Shown one piece after another: positions 43,238 through 51,823 of a DNA stretch of 64,000 nucleotides (position 1 is its first letter; each line of letters begins with the position of its first letter). Position numbers and translations under genes: made by a program. The stretch comes from Cuneatibacter caecimuris. GTDB lineage: Bacteria; Bacillota; Clostridia; Lachnospirales; Lachnospiraceae. The notes beneath the pieces are model-generated. The model worked only from the letters and a program-made list of their open reading frames with translations, was not told where the DNA came from and ran no database searches. Where the stretch lies: positions 422,828 through 486,827 of the forward strand of contig NZ_SGXF01000001.1 in the NCBI RefSeq assembly GCF_004216775.1, written 5' to 3'.

Positions 43238-44188
43238 TCAGGCTTCTTCCCCGGTGGGCTCGGGAACAGACTCCAGAATCTGCTTCAGCAGCTGCCCGGC
43301 TGTCAGATGAGCCGCTCTGGCCCTGGCGTTTGGCACGAGCCGGTGCCCCACTGTCTCATAGAAGCAAAACTGAACATCTTCCGGAATACAGTAATCCCGG
43401 CCCTGCATGTATGCCCTGGCGGCCGTCATTCTGGCCAGGGACAGCGCGCCTCTGGGGCTGGCTCCCGCCTGGAGCATCGGATGCTCTCTGGTAGCCTGCA
43501 CCAGCGCTGCCACATACTTATAAATTAAATCATGAAGGAATACCTGCTCAGCCTCCTGCTGCATCTGAACCAGGCCTTCGGCTGTTACAGCAGGAATTAC
43601 TTCTTCTAAGGGATTTCCGTCTTTTCTTTCCTTCATAATCCTGATTTCCTGCTCCATGGACGGGTATCCAAGGCTGAGCCGGATCATAAAACGGTCCAGC
43701 TGGGACTCGGGAAGCAGCTGGGTCCCTGCGGAGCCCACTGGGTTTTGGGTGGCCAGCACGATAAAGGGCTTGTCCAGCTGTCTTGTGCGTCCGTCCACAG
43801 TCACATTGCCTTCCTCCATCACTTCCAGCAGCGCTGACTGGGTTTTGGGGGATGTCCTGTTTATTTCATCCGCCAGAAACAGATTGCACATCACCGCTCC
43901 AGGGTGGAATTTGAATTGCCCGGTTTCTTTCTGATAGACAGAAAATCCCGTCACGTCCGCCGGCAGCACATCCGGGGTGAACTGTATTCTGTTATATTTC
44001 AGTGACATTGCCCGGGAAAAGGCCAGAGCCAGGGTTGTTTTTCCCACTCCGGGAATGTCTTCCAGAAGTATATGGCCGCCTGCAAGAATTGCGCAGAGAA
44101 CTTTCTCAATACATTCTCTTTTCCCCACAACTGCTTTTTCAATTTCTTTTATGATTTTTCCGCAAGTTTCGTTATATTTTTTTGCCAT
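43238..44188 (-). CDS. MoxR-family AAA+ ATPase
   Basis: A 316-residue AAA+ protein: Walker A HILLEDIPGVGKTTLALAFS (about 37-56), Walker B NLFLADEINRTSPKTQSAL, sensor 1 FIVLATQNPVGSAGTQLLPE with SQLDRFMIRL, and a lid region with ASPRGALSLARMTAARAYM. ATG 44188 (MAKKYNETCG) has AGGA and a G6 run upstream; a continuous open frame further upstream to 44422 is repetitive non-coding sequence. MoxR ATPases act as chaperones for DUF58 partners. The gene is preceded by a tandem structured repeat and a strong promoter (44732-44760). Confidence 0.9.
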   Translation of the reverse strand: MAKKYNETCGKIIKEIEKAVVGKRECIEKVLCAILAGGHILLEDIPGVGKTTLALAFSRAMSLKYNRIQFTPDVLPADVTGFSVYQKETGQFKFHPGAVMCNLFLADEINRTSPKTQSALLEVMEEGNVTVDGRTRQLDKPFIVLATQNPVGSAGTQLLPESQLDRFMIRLSLGYPSMEQEIRIMKERKDGNPLEEVIPAVTAEGLVQMQQEAEQVFLHDLIYKYVAALVQATREHPMLQAGASPRGALSLARMTAARAYMQGRDYCIPEDVQFCFYETVGHRLVPNARARAAHLTAGQLLKQILESVPEPTGEEA

Positions 44189-44225
44189 TTCCTGTCCCCC
44201 CGTTGTTTTTGGCTTTATTGCAGGG

Positions 44226-44707
44226 TTTCTTGGGATTTCTGCTCCGCAGTGCTGCTCGACTCCGCTTCGCTTCGTCTCGCTCACGGGCTTCGCCCTATGA
44301 AAACGTAACGCCTGGTATTTTCTTTTGTGCGTTGCGGCGTTTCTTGGGATTTCTGCTCCGCAGTGCCGCTCGACTCCCCTTCGCTTTGTCTCGCTCACGG
44401 GCTTTGCCCTATGAAAACGCAACGCCTAAGATTTTCTTTTGTGCGTATGCGGCGTTTCTTGGGATTTCTGCTCCGCAGTGCTGCTCGACTCCGCTTCGCT
44501 TCGTCTCGCTCACGGGCTTCGCCCTATGAAAACGTAACGCCTAAAATTTTCTTTTGTGCGAGCGCTACGTTTCTTGGGATTGCTGCTCCGCAGTGCCGCT
44601 CGACTCCGCTTCGCTTCGTCTCGCTCACGGGCTTCGCCCTATGAAAACGTAACGCCTAAAATTTTCTTTTGTGCGAGCACAACGAAAATTTTAGGCGTTA
44701 CGTTTTC
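44226..44707 (-). repeat. Four tandem 114-115 bp repeats plus perfect 24-bp hairpin upstream of moxR
   Basis: Copies start at about 44226, 44340, 44455 and 44570. Each holds small hairpins (CTGCTCCGCAG; GGGCTTCGCCC) and one arm of a long stem. Only the promoter-proximal end has both arms, 44643-44666 and 44684-44707, fully complementary over 24 bp with loop TTTTGTGCGAGCACAAC. It belongs to the same family as 62211-62385. On the minus strand a transcript from 44732-44760 crosses the hairpin, then all copies, then moxR. Confidence 0.85.
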
Positions 44708-44731
44708 GCACTGCTCATTGCCTTCGTGGAC

Positions 44732-44760
44732 ATTATACCACAGTATTCCTGGAAATTGAA
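44732..44760 (-). promoter_or_regulatory. Promoter feeding the tandem repeat and moxR operon
   Basis: On the minus strand TTCAAT (44760-44755), 17-bp spacer, TATAAT (44737-44732). The transcript begins just before the conserved CAATGAGCAGTGCG flank and the perfect hairpin, so the repeats form a leader of about 500 bases for moxR. Confidence 0.65.
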
Positions 44761-45114
44761 CTAGTTTATCTCTGGGTTGGTTATTTTTCGGATTTGGGTC
44801 CTTTTTATGGTTATTGCTGCCAGGATTTGTTTTGCTGTTTCTTTTTCTTTTTTCAGGCAGCATATCCTGATTTTTTTTAGCTGTTCGGTGAGGCCTTTGA
44901 TTTTCAGGGTTTTGGCTTCTTCCTCTATTTGGGCTGCCAGGTTTGTGGCTGTCTGCCATTTCCCGGTGGATATTGCCTGGCCTAACCGCATGAAATCGAA
45001 ACTGGAGATGAATTTTTTTAGTTCTTCTGCGTATTTTTCTTCTCCAAGTTCTTTGATGTCTATGGCGCTGCAAATGCCGGCTGCTTCCAGCTTATCTGTG
45101 ATTTTTTTCTGCAT
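44761..45114 (-). CDS. Small helical protein of unknown function
   Basis: A 117-residue, all-helical, charged protein starting MQKKITDKLEAAGICSAI, with an internal SSFDFMRLGQAISTGKWQTA that resembles Hpt-type four-helix bundles but without an obvious phospho-acceptor His. GGAG is eight bases before ATG 45114. It lies between the opp operon and the moxR promoter, on the minus strand; its stop is next to the -35 of the moxR promoter. Function unknown; an Hpt-like scaffold is a guess. Confidence 0.6.
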   Translation of the reverse strand: MQKKITDKLEAAGICSAIDIKELGEEKYAEELKKFISSFDFMRLGQAISTGKWQTATNLAAQIEEEAKTLKIKGLTEQLKKIRICCLKKEKETAKQILAAITIKRTQIRKITNPEIN

Positions 45115-45143
45115 CGTGAGTCTCCGTAGGCTATATTGCTGAA

Positions 45144-45184
45144 ACGGGGCTGCCGCAGTGTTTTTCAACAAGCGGCAGCCCCGT
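45144..45184. terminator. Terminator after the peptide transporter operon
   Basis: A perfect 13-bp stem (ACGGGGCTGCCGC at 45144-45156 with its complement at 45172-45184) and a 15-base loop lie immediately after the oppF-like stop at 45199. The T-run is short, so termination may be partial. Confidence 0.6.
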
Positions 45185-45198
45185 CCCTGCGGTTCTGT

Positions 45199-46176
45199 TT
45201 ATTTTTCGTCCATCAGATGGCATGCAATCTGATGATCATTTCCATAATCCTTAAATTCCGGAACCTTTTCCTTGCAGATCGGTTTTGCGTAAGGACATCT
45301 GGTGTGGAATTTGCATCCTGAAGGCGGGTTTGCCGGGGAAGGAATATCTCCTTCCAGAATAATACGCTTCATCTTCACATCCGGGTCAGGAATCGGCACC
45401 GCGGACAGAAGGGCCTTTGTATAGGGATGCTGGGGATTCTTGAACAGCTCTTTTTTAGGAGCCATCTCCACCAGATTGCCCAGGTACATCACCCCTACCA
45501 CATCTGAAATATATTCCACCACTGATAAGTCGTGGGAAATGAACAGGTAAGACAGGTTTCTCTTTTCCTGCAGATCCCGCATCAGGTTGATTACCTGGGC
45601 CTGGATGGAAACGTCCAGAGCCGAAACAGGCTCGTCCGCCACGATCAGGCTGGGATTCAGCGCCAGAGCGCGGGCAATACAGATACGCTGTCTCTGCCCG
45701 CCGGAAAACTCATGGGGATAACGGTCGATATAATAAGTCCGCAGCCCGCAGTCTTCCATAATATTCAGGACATAATCCCTGTAATCCGCCTTGCTGACGA
45801 TATTATGCTCCTTCACCGCTTCGCCGATGATCTCCCCCACAGGCATCCTGGGGTCCAAAGACGAATAAGGGTCCTGGAAAATCATCTGCACGTGGGGACG
45901 CATTTCTTTCAGCTCACGTTTTTTCATTTTAAAGATATCTTTCCCATTCAGGATCGCTTCTCCTGAAGTGGGTTCTGTCAGGCGAAGCAGCGTACGGCCG
46001 ATCGTTGTCTTGCCGCAGCCGGATTCTCCTACAAGGCCGAAGGTTTTACCGCGGCCGATATTGAATGATACGCCGTCCACAGACTTCACATGACCGACAG
46101 TGTGCTGGAATACGCCGGCTTTGATAGGATAATGCTTCACCATGTTCCGGACTTCCAGAATATTATCAGTTGCCAT
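45199..46176 (-). CDS. oppF: Oligopeptide/dipeptide ABC transporter ATPase (OppF/DppF-like)
   Basis: A 325-residue ATPase: Walker A GLVGESGCGKTTIGRTLLRL, Q-loop MIFQDPYSSLDPRMPVGEII, signature EFSGGQRQRICIARAL, Walker B LIVADEPVSALDVSIQ. It has the oligopeptide C-terminal extension (GDIPSPANPPSGCKFHTRCP with the four Cys that bind Fe-S in some DppD/OppD proteins). ATG 46176 has AGGAGGAG upstream. The last gene of the operon, it overlaps the oppD-like stop by 11 bases and powers uptake of peptides or nickel-chelates bound by the SBP (49514-51580). Confidence 0.9.
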   Translation of the reverse strand: MATDNILEVRNMVKHYPIKAGVFQHTVGHVKSVDGVSFNIGRGKTFGLVGESGCGKTTIGRTLLRLTEPTSGEAILNGKDIFKMKKRELKEMRPHVQMIFQDPYSSLDPRMPVGEIIGEAVKEHNIVSKADYRDYVLNIMEDCGLRTYYIDRYPHEFSGGQRQRICIARALALNPSLIVADEPVSALDVSIQAQVINLMRDLQEKRNLSYLFISHDLSVVEYISDVVGVMYLGNLVEMAPKKELFKNPQHPYTKALLSAVPIPDPDVKMKRIILEGDIPSPANPPSGCKFHTRCPYAKPICKEKVPEFKDYGNDHQIACHLMDEK

Positions 46177-47335
46177 CAGCCTCTCCTCCTTCCTGTACAG
46201 CCTCATTGCACCGGTAGCAGGCTACCTTATGCGTTTCAGACAGATCGATCATGGGAGGATATTCTCCGCCGCAGATCTTCTCTACTCCCTTCTCGCAGCG
46301 GTTCTTAAAATAACAGTGAGAAGGCATGTTGATCGGGTTGGGCACGTTTCCGGGAATGGAATACAGCCTTCCGATCTCTTCGTTTAATACCGGGCGGGAC
46401 TTCATCAGGCCTACCGTATATGGATGAGCGGGATTATGGAATATATCCTGGGCAGTACCTTGTTCCACCACACGGCCCGCGTACATAACCACCACATAAT
46501 CCGCCATCTCCGCAACCACTCCCAGGTCATGGGTAATCAGCATGATGGAAGCGTTGATCTTGTCCTTCAGATTGCGCAGCAAATCCAGAATCTGCGCCTG
46601 AATTGTTACATCAAGAGCAGTAGTCGGCTCGTCCGCGATAATCAGCCGGGGATTGCAGGCCAGCGCCATGGCGATCACCACACGCTGTTTCATGCCGCCG
46701 GAAAGCTCATGGGGATAGCTGTCCGAAATGCCGTCCCGGACAATTCCCACCAGCCTCAAAAGCTCGATCACCCGTTCTTCCATATCCTTTTTATCCATAT
46801 CCGGATTGTGCAGCTTCAGAATCTCGCTGAGCTGGTCTCCGATGGTGAACACCGGATTCAGGCTGGTCATGGGCTCCTGGAAAATCATGGAAATTTCGTT
46901 TCCGCGGATCTTCTGCATAAGTTTTACAGGCACCTTCGCGATGTCCACAGGCTGTTCATCCCTGTTGTAACGGATTTCTCCGCCGGAAATCTGCCCCTGA
47001 GGCCCCTGCAGGAGGCGCATCAGCGAGAGGCTGGTCACAGACTTGCCGCAGCCTGATTCTCCCACAATACCAATAGTTTTTCCCATGGGAATTTCAAAGG
47101 TCACGCCGTCCACTGCCTTTACAGTGCCCTGGTCAGTATAAAAATAAGTCTTTAAATTATCAAATTCCACAATGTTCTGAGGATTGCGCATTTCTGTCAC
47201 ATATTCAGACTCGGGAACATTATTTCTCTTTTTCTCCTGGTTGAACTTTTTATACATCTTTTTGTTCAACGCTTTGATTTCTTTCATTTTGGCCCTTTTG
47301 GCCTGTTTTTCATTTCTCTCTGCCACAGTCCTCAC
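46166..47335 (-). CDS. oppD: Oligopeptide/dipeptide ABC transporter ATPase (OppD/DppD-like)
   Basis: A 389-residue ATPase: Walker A GIVGESGCGKSVTSLSLMRL, signature ELSGGMKQRVVIAMALAC, Walker B LIIADEPTTALDVTIQ and the oligopeptide-type C-terminus with PINMPSHCYFKNRCEKG. It has an unusual, Lys/Glu-rich N-terminal extension of about 50 residues (KQAKRAKMKEIKALNKKMYK) before the ATPase core. The likely start is a GTG at 47335, or an in-frame GTG at 47326, as no ATG is present. Tightly packed between oppC and oppF. Confidence 0.88.
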   Translation of the reverse strand: MRTVAERNEKQAKRAKMKEIKALNKKMYKKFNQEKKRNNVPESEYVTEMRNPQNIVEFDNLKTYFYTDQGTVKAVDGVTFEIPMGKTIGIVGESGCGKSVTSLSLMRLLQGPQGQISGGEIRYNRDEQPVDIAKVPVKLMQKIRGNEISMIFQEPMTSLNPVFTIGDQLSEILKLHNPDMDKKDMEERVIELLRLVGIVRDGISDSYPHELSGGMKQRVVIAMALACNPRLIIADEPTTALDVTIQAQILDLLRNLKDKINASIMLITHDLGVVAEMADYVVVMYAGRVVEQGTAQDIFHNPAHPYTVGLMKSRPVLNEEIGRLYSIPGNVPNPINMPSHCYFKNRCEKGVEKICGGEYPPMIDLSETHKVACYRCNEAVQEGGEADGN

Positions 47336-48340
47336 CTACCTTTTCATCTTCGGATCGAACGCGTCACGGAGACCGTCACCGATAAAGTTAAATGCCAGCA
47401 CAATGAGCAGCAGCATAATTCCCGGCGGGATCCAGAGGTTCAGATAGTTCTTGAGGATCACCGACTGGTTAACCGCCTGGATCATGGTACCCAGGGACGC
47501 GAAAGGTGTGGAAATACCCACGCCCAGATAGCTCAGGGTGGACTCGGTCAAAATAAAGCTGCCCAGGTCCATACTAGCCATGACAATGATCACCGGCATT
47601 GCGTTTGGAATCAGATGCTTGAAAATCTTGCGCCGTACGGAAATTCCGCCGGCTTCCGCTGCCTGCATATAGTCCATCTCACGGATGGTCAGCACCTGCC
47701 CGCGCACCATACGGGCCACGCCGGACCAGTTGAAAAAGCCCATGATCATCATCAGCCAGTAAATCTTCTGCTCCGGCAGAATGCCGAAAGCCACCATCAT
47801 GGTGGAAACCAAAAGCATCAGCGGCACAAAAGGAATACAGTAGAATATCTCTACTAGACGCATGATAATCATGTCCACTTTGCCGCCATAATATCCGGCG
47901 ATACCGCCAAGGGTGATGCCCAGCAGCATCTCGATAATGGTTACCACGATACTGAACATCAGGGAAATCCGGCAGCCGTACATCAGACGCGTAAAGGTAT
48001 CCATGCCGTTGGCGTCCGTGCCCAGCCAGAACTGGCTGTCCATCTCGCCTTTAACATAGACGCCCACATTAGCTATATCCTTCAGCTTTTCCGGCTCCTT
48101 TGTGCCGCTGAAGATCTCTCCGGTAGAATCATTTTTATAGAATATCTCTGACTCCCCGTGAGGAGAAATCATCGGTCCGATCACAGCGAATAACACCACT
48201 GCGATAATAATACCCAATCCTAAAATTGCCAGCTTGTTGCGGAAAAACCGCTTGATTACCAGCTGCCCGGGGGTATAAACCACCTGGCTCTTCTCGTGTT
48301 CAATTACTTCCTGTTCATTGATGGATTGAATCTCTGCCAT
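47336..48340 (-). CDS. oppC: Oligopeptide/dipeptide ABC transporter permease (OppC/DppC-like)
   Basis: A 334-residue permease with an N-terminal cytoplasmic part, a first helix (ILGLGIIIAVVLFAVIGPMI), a large extracytoplasmic loop, then five helices. The EAA-type loop (YMQAAEAGGISVRRKIFKHL with IPNAMPVIIVMA) contacts the ATPases, and the final part has the NFIGDGLRDAFDP ending typical of OppC/DppC. It pairs with the OppB-like gene upstream. The start at 48340 has GGAGG upstream. It stops one base before the oppD-like GTG. Confidence 0.9.
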   Translation of the reverse strand: MAEIQSINEQEVIEHEKSQVVYTPGQLVIKRFFRNKLAILGLGIIIAVVLFAVIGPMISPHGESEIFYKNDSTGEIFSGTKEPEKLKDIANVGVYVKGEMDSQFWLGTDANGMDTFTRLMYGCRISLMFSIVVTIIEMLLGITLGGIAGYYGGKVDMIIMRLVEIFYCIPFVPLMLLVSTMMVAFGILPEQKIYWLMMIMGFFNWSGVARMVRGQVLTIREMDYMQAAEAGGISVRRKIFKHLIPNAMPVIIVMASMDLGSFILTESTLSYLGVGISTPFASLGTMIQAVNQSVILKNYLNLWIPPGIMLLLIVLAFNFIGDGLRDAFDPKMKR

Positions 48341-48357
48341 GTAGTATACCTCCTTCC

Positions 48358-49329
48358 TTAATTGTATCTGACGCGGGGATCCACCACAGCGTACAGAACA
48401 TCAGATATCAATGTGCCCAGAATCGTCAGGACAGCCAGGAACATCATATAGGCCATCAAAAACGGAATATCATTGGTATGCACCGCGTCAATGGCTGCCT
48501 TACCGATGCCGTCAATGGAGAAAATACTCTCCGTAATGATCGCGCCGGAAAACAGTCCCGGAATGCTGCCGCCGATAAAGGTTACAATAGGGATCAAAGT
48601 GTTGCGGAATGCATGTTTATAAATAACTTTGTGTTCACTCAAACCTTTTGCACGGGCGGTGCGCACATAATCCGCGTTAAGCACTTCCAGCATATTGGTA
48701 CGCACATAACGCAGCCAGCTTCCCACGCCCAGAATTACGAATACCACGATAGGCAGGATGAAATGCATGCCCATATCCGCAATATGAGCCAGGCCTGTAA
48801 AATTCTGTTTTGCCGTCACCATTCCGGACAAAGGCAGCCAGCCCAGGCCGATGGAGAAAACCCTCCGCAGCACAGCAGCGAAGAAAAATGAAGGCAGCGA
48901 CAGGCCCGCAAGGGCGCAGAACACAATCGCATAGTCCGTTTTGGAGTATTGCTTCCGGGCAGCGATAATACCCAGAGGGATCGCGATGATCAGCTCAATG
49001 ACGAACGCGATAGCAGACAGGGTAAAGGATACCCAAAGTTTACTGGAAAATAACACCTCTGTCACCGGCTTACGGTAAGTAAAAGATGTGCCGAAGTCGC
49101 CGTGAAGCGCGTCGCCCAGCCAGTTTACATAACCTTCCAAAATGCCGGTATTCAGGCCATAGGCTTCCTTCAGCGCTTCCTTCTGCTCGGATGTAATTTT
49201 GGGATTTCCGGCAGTCAGCTGATCCACGAAATCGCTGGGCATGATTCTCAGCATCCCGTAAATCAGAAAGGATACGCCCAACAGTACCAGTACACTGATG
49301 AGGATACGCCGAATAATGTACTGTCTCAT
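48358..49329 (-). CDS. oppB: Oligopeptide/dipeptide ABC transporter permease (OppB/DppB-like)
   Basis: A 323-residue permease with six helices. It starts IRRILISVLVLLGVSFLIY, continues with TAGNPKITSEQKEALKEAYG and has the EAA loop DYVRTARAKGLSEHKVIYKH, followed by AFRNTLIPIVTFIG. The C-terminus SDVLYAVVDPRVRYN is typical. AGGAGG precedes ATG 49329. It is 17 bases upstream of oppC, and two hairpins separate it from the SBP gene upstream, so its expression may be lower than that of the SBP. Confidence 0.9.
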   Translation of the reverse strand: MRQYIIRRILISVLVLLGVSFLIYGMLRIMPSDFVDQLTAGNPKITSEQKEALKEAYGLNTGILEGYVNWLGDALHGDFGTSFTYRKPVTEVLFSSKLWVSFTLSAIAFVIELIIAIPLGIIAARKQYSKTDYAIVFCALAGLSLPSFFFAAVLRRVFSIGLGWLPLSGMVTAKQNFTGLAHIADMGMHFILPIVVFVILGVGSWLRYVRTNMLEVLNADYVRTARAKGLSEHKVIYKHAFRNTLIPIVTFIGGSIPGLFSGAIITESIFSIDGIGKAAIDAVHTNDIPFLMAYMMFLAVLTILGTLISDVLYAVVDPRVRYN

Positions 49330-49382
49330 ACATTGTCCTCCTTATTCTTTCGTCCCGGCAGCGCCGGGCATTACAGCGTTTA

Positions 49383-49428
49383 GCTGCACTGCTTATCAGG
49401 TATCTGCATACTTGATAAGCAGTACAGC
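49383..49428. terminator. Hairpin between the SBP and oppB-like genes
   Basis: ACTGCTTATCA (49388-49398) pairs with TGATAAGCAGT (49413-49423), with an outer GCTG/CAGC pair (49383-49386 and 49425-49428). Situated in the intergenic region downstream of the SBP. It may act with the next hairpin to attenuate transcription of the permease genes or to stabilise the SBP mRNA end. Confidence 0.55.
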
Positions 49429-49453
49429 CAAAACAAACTTCATATCAGCGGAA

Positions 49454-49477
49454 TGAGGCTGCCTTGCGGCAGCCTCA
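49454..49477. terminator. GC-rich hairpin right after the SBP gene
   Basis: TGAGGCTGCC and GGCAGCCTCA flank a 4-base loop (TTGC), a stable 10-bp stem 37 bases after the SBP stop. No long T-run follows on the minus strand, so partial termination or mRNA stabilisation is likely. Confidence 0.55.
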
Positions 49478-49513
49478 TCGCCGGTATTCTCTGTCAGCCT
49501 GTTTTGCCGCAGA

Positions 49514-51580
49514 TTAGTGATTCAGTTCAACCTTTTCCAGCTCATTCAGATAGCTATAGAATGTGGATGTCTCAGGAATACTGTCCATGTTTACAGCGTC
49601 GCTGTACAGGAGCATATCAGATCTCTGATATACAGGCATATAGGTAGCCCAGCTCATGATCATATCCAGCTCTTTAGCAACCAGCTCTTTTCTCTTTTCC
49701 AGATCCAGAGTATTTACAACTTCTTCCATCAGAGCGTCAATTTCAGGATCCTGTACCCAGGTTCTATTGGAACCGCCTGCCTTAGTATACTCGCTGCCAA
49801 AGATCTGGCGCAGGTCGCAGTCGGTGGAGTTGCCCCATGCCATTACCCACATATCCAGAGAATCTCCGTCCACAGCGTCAGACAGCAGATTGAAATCCAT
49901 ATCCTGGATATTCAGCACTGCGCCCAGCTTATCCATATCTTCCTTCATCTGAGTCAGAACAGGAGTGGAGGGATGTGTTGCTGCAGAACCGATACCTACA
50001 TTGATGGTCAGCTGCTTGCCGTCCTTCATCAGCTTGCCGTCTACAGTTTCATAGCCAGCTTCCTTGAAGCATTCCACAGCCTTATCAGGATCATAGCCCC
50101 AGTATTCTTCTGCATCAGTAGGATACTCAGCCAGTACAGGACACATCGGGCGCTCGATCACATGAGCTACGTCGCCGTAGTAAGTCTTGATCGCCTGATT
50201 ACGGGTCATCAGATGCATCAGGCCCTCGCGAACCTTCTGATCCGGAACATTCTTCGCGCTGATTGCGATATAGCCATAGCCTGCAAAAGGCACCAGACTG
50301 TAATTAGCGCCTAAAGCATCCAGCTCTTCTACGATCTCTTTAGAAGCGGAAGGATCAGTAATATCAATTTCTCCGTTCAGCACGGAATCCTTCTTCTGCT
50401 CTTCGTCAACTACCTGGAATTTCAGGTATTCCACCTTCGGGCAGCCGCCCCAGTAATTTTCATTTCTCTTAAAGGTTACTACGTTGTTCTCAAAGCTCTC
50501 AAAAATGAAGGGGCCGGAACCAATAGGAGTATCGTTCAGTTTCTTCACTCCGGACAGATCGCCCTTTACATAATCCTTACCATAGATGTGCTCAGGAACT
50601 ACAGAATTCAGGCCCAGGTTTCTGGCAGCGCTGATATCAACGCCTTCAACCTTAACCACGCAAGTCAGGTCATCCACTCTGGTGATTCCGGAAATATCTT
50701 TTACATCAACGCCATCTTCCAGATTGCCCTTGATGAACTCATCCAGATACTGCTGGTTGAAGTATGCTGTAGCAGCATCCACATAGCCATCGCGGTAATT
50801 CTGGAATTCGCAGTCTACCAACATATCCAGCATAGCGTCCGCATCATTCTCAATACCTGTGGGATCAAAGCCCTCTCCCTTCAGATAATCTGCCCAAGTC
50901 ATTCCTTCGCCATCCAGATCACCGGGCAGTTCACCGTCCCACCAGCCGTCCAGGTTGGACTCTTTCAGGAAAGCCTTGAACTTCGCCTCATCCTCAATGT
51001 CGGCAGCAGCCTTTTCGCCGGCCTCTTTTACCTTGCCTTCGTAGTCAGGCGTATCATAGAAATATTCATTCATGCCAACAATCTTTACAGCGTTGCGGAA
51101 GGTAGCGATGCCGTCATAAGTGGGATCGCAGTATACCTTATATGTAAAGATTACGTCATCAATGGTCATAGGCTCACCGTCGGAGAACTTAATGCCGTCC
51201 TTCAGCTTGATGGTGTAGTTTACATAGGTCTTGCCGTCCTCTTCCACCTCTTCCTGAGTAACCTCACCCAGGTTGGGAACCATCTCATTGTTCGCGTCCA
51301 GTTCACAGATGGACTCGATGGCAGCGCCGATAACATTAGCGTCGTAGTTGGAATTGTAGAAGAAAGGAGTGAACACTCCGTTCAGCTCTGTGGAGCCAAC
51401 AACCAGGGTATCCCCTGCGCCTACCTTCTCGTCTCCTCCGGGAGCAGTTGTTGTGGGTTCATCCCCGCTGGGACCCGGAGCTGCTGTTGTGCCCTTGTCG
51501 TCGCTTCCACAGGCAGCCAGGGACAGAACCATAGCGCCGGAAAGGCCTAAAGCCAGCAATTTTTTCATGCTTTTTTTCAT
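49514..51580 (-). CDS. oppA: Peptide/nickel-type ABC transporter substrate-binding lipoprotein
   Basis: A 688-residue SBP_bac_5 protein. It has a signal peptide (MKKSMKKLLALGLSGAMVLS) with lipobox LAAC (lipidated Cys 24), then a Gly/Thr/Pro/Asp linker and a large binding domain. Family landmarks include YTIKLKDGIKFSDGEPMTI, DDVIFTYKVYCDP, DTPIGSGPFIFESFENNVVT and FKRNENYWGGCP. Anchored outside, it captures peptides or similar ligands for the OppBCDF genes that follow. AGGAGG precedes ATG 51580. It is larger than usual, with an insertion of about 100 residues around 155-255 (GWWDGELPGDLDGEG, GIENDADAM). Substrate is uncertain. Confidence 0.9.
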   Translation of the reverse strand: MKKSMKKLLALGLSGAMVLSLAACGSDDKGTTAAPGPSGDEPTTTAPGGDEKVGAGDTLVVGSTELNGVFTPFFYNSNYDANVIGAAIESICELDANNEMVPNLGEVTQEEVEEDGKTYVNYTIKLKDGIKFSDGEPMTIDDVIFTYKVYCDPTYDGIATFRNAVKIVGMNEYFYDTPDYEGKVKEAGEKAAADIEDEAKFKAFLKESNLDGWWDGELPGDLDGEGMTWADYLKGEGFDPTGIENDADAMLDMLVDCEFQNYRDGYVDAATAYFNQQYLDEFIKGNLEDGVDVKDISGITRVDDLTCVVKVEGVDISAARNLGLNSVVPEHIYGKDYVKGDLSGVKKLNDTPIGSGPFIFESFENNVVTFKRNENYWGGCPKVEYLKFQVVDEEQKKDSVLNGEIDITDPSASKEIVEELDALGANYSLVPFAGYGYIAISAKNVPDQKVREGLMHLMTRNQAIKTYYGDVAHVIERPMCPVLAEYPTDAEEYWGYDPDKAVECFKEAGYETVDGKLMKDGKQLTINVGIGSAATHPSTPVLTQMKEDMDKLGAVLNIQDMDFNLLSDAVDGDSLDMWVMAWGNSTDCDLRQIFGSEYTKAGGSNRTWVQDPEIDALMEEVVNTLDLEKRKELVAKELDMIMSWATYMPVYQRSDMLLYSDAVNMDSIPETSTFYSYLNELEKVELNH

Positions 51581-51726
51581 AATTTTCCTCCTTATTATGA
51601 ATTCGTGCATTACCTATCGCAATGCGGTGTTTAAAGCATACCACAAAAATTTCACCATGTCAAAACTTTTTCTTTTGATCCTTTTTCCGGCACGCCAATT
51701 TTTTTACCAAAAACAACCAGAATTTA

Positions 51727-51758
51727 TAAAAACTGCCCGGTTTTTCGGACAGTTTTTA
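51727..51758. terminator. Bidirectional terminator between the SASP and SBP genes
   Basis: TAAAAACTG (51727-51735) and CAGTTTTTA (51750-51758) with CCCGG/CGG inside form a hairpin with A/T tracts on both sides. It would terminate the SASP transcript. Confidence 0.65.
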
Positions 51759-51823
51759 ATAAAATTTTTTCTTTTTTTGGTTAAAGTGACAAAAATCTCT
51801 TGTTTTCTTCCCGGGAAGTTTCC

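Noticed and set aside
44189-44422. Open frame extending moxR upstream with MRFHRAKPVSETKR-like residues
   Set aside because: It is the translated tandem repeat. Periods of 114 and 115 break the frame, and the real start at 44188 is adjacent to the AAA domain.
50588-51550. Plus-strand ORF of 320 residues opposite the peptide-binding protein
   Set aside because: Antisense shadow of the SBP gene; composition follows its codons.
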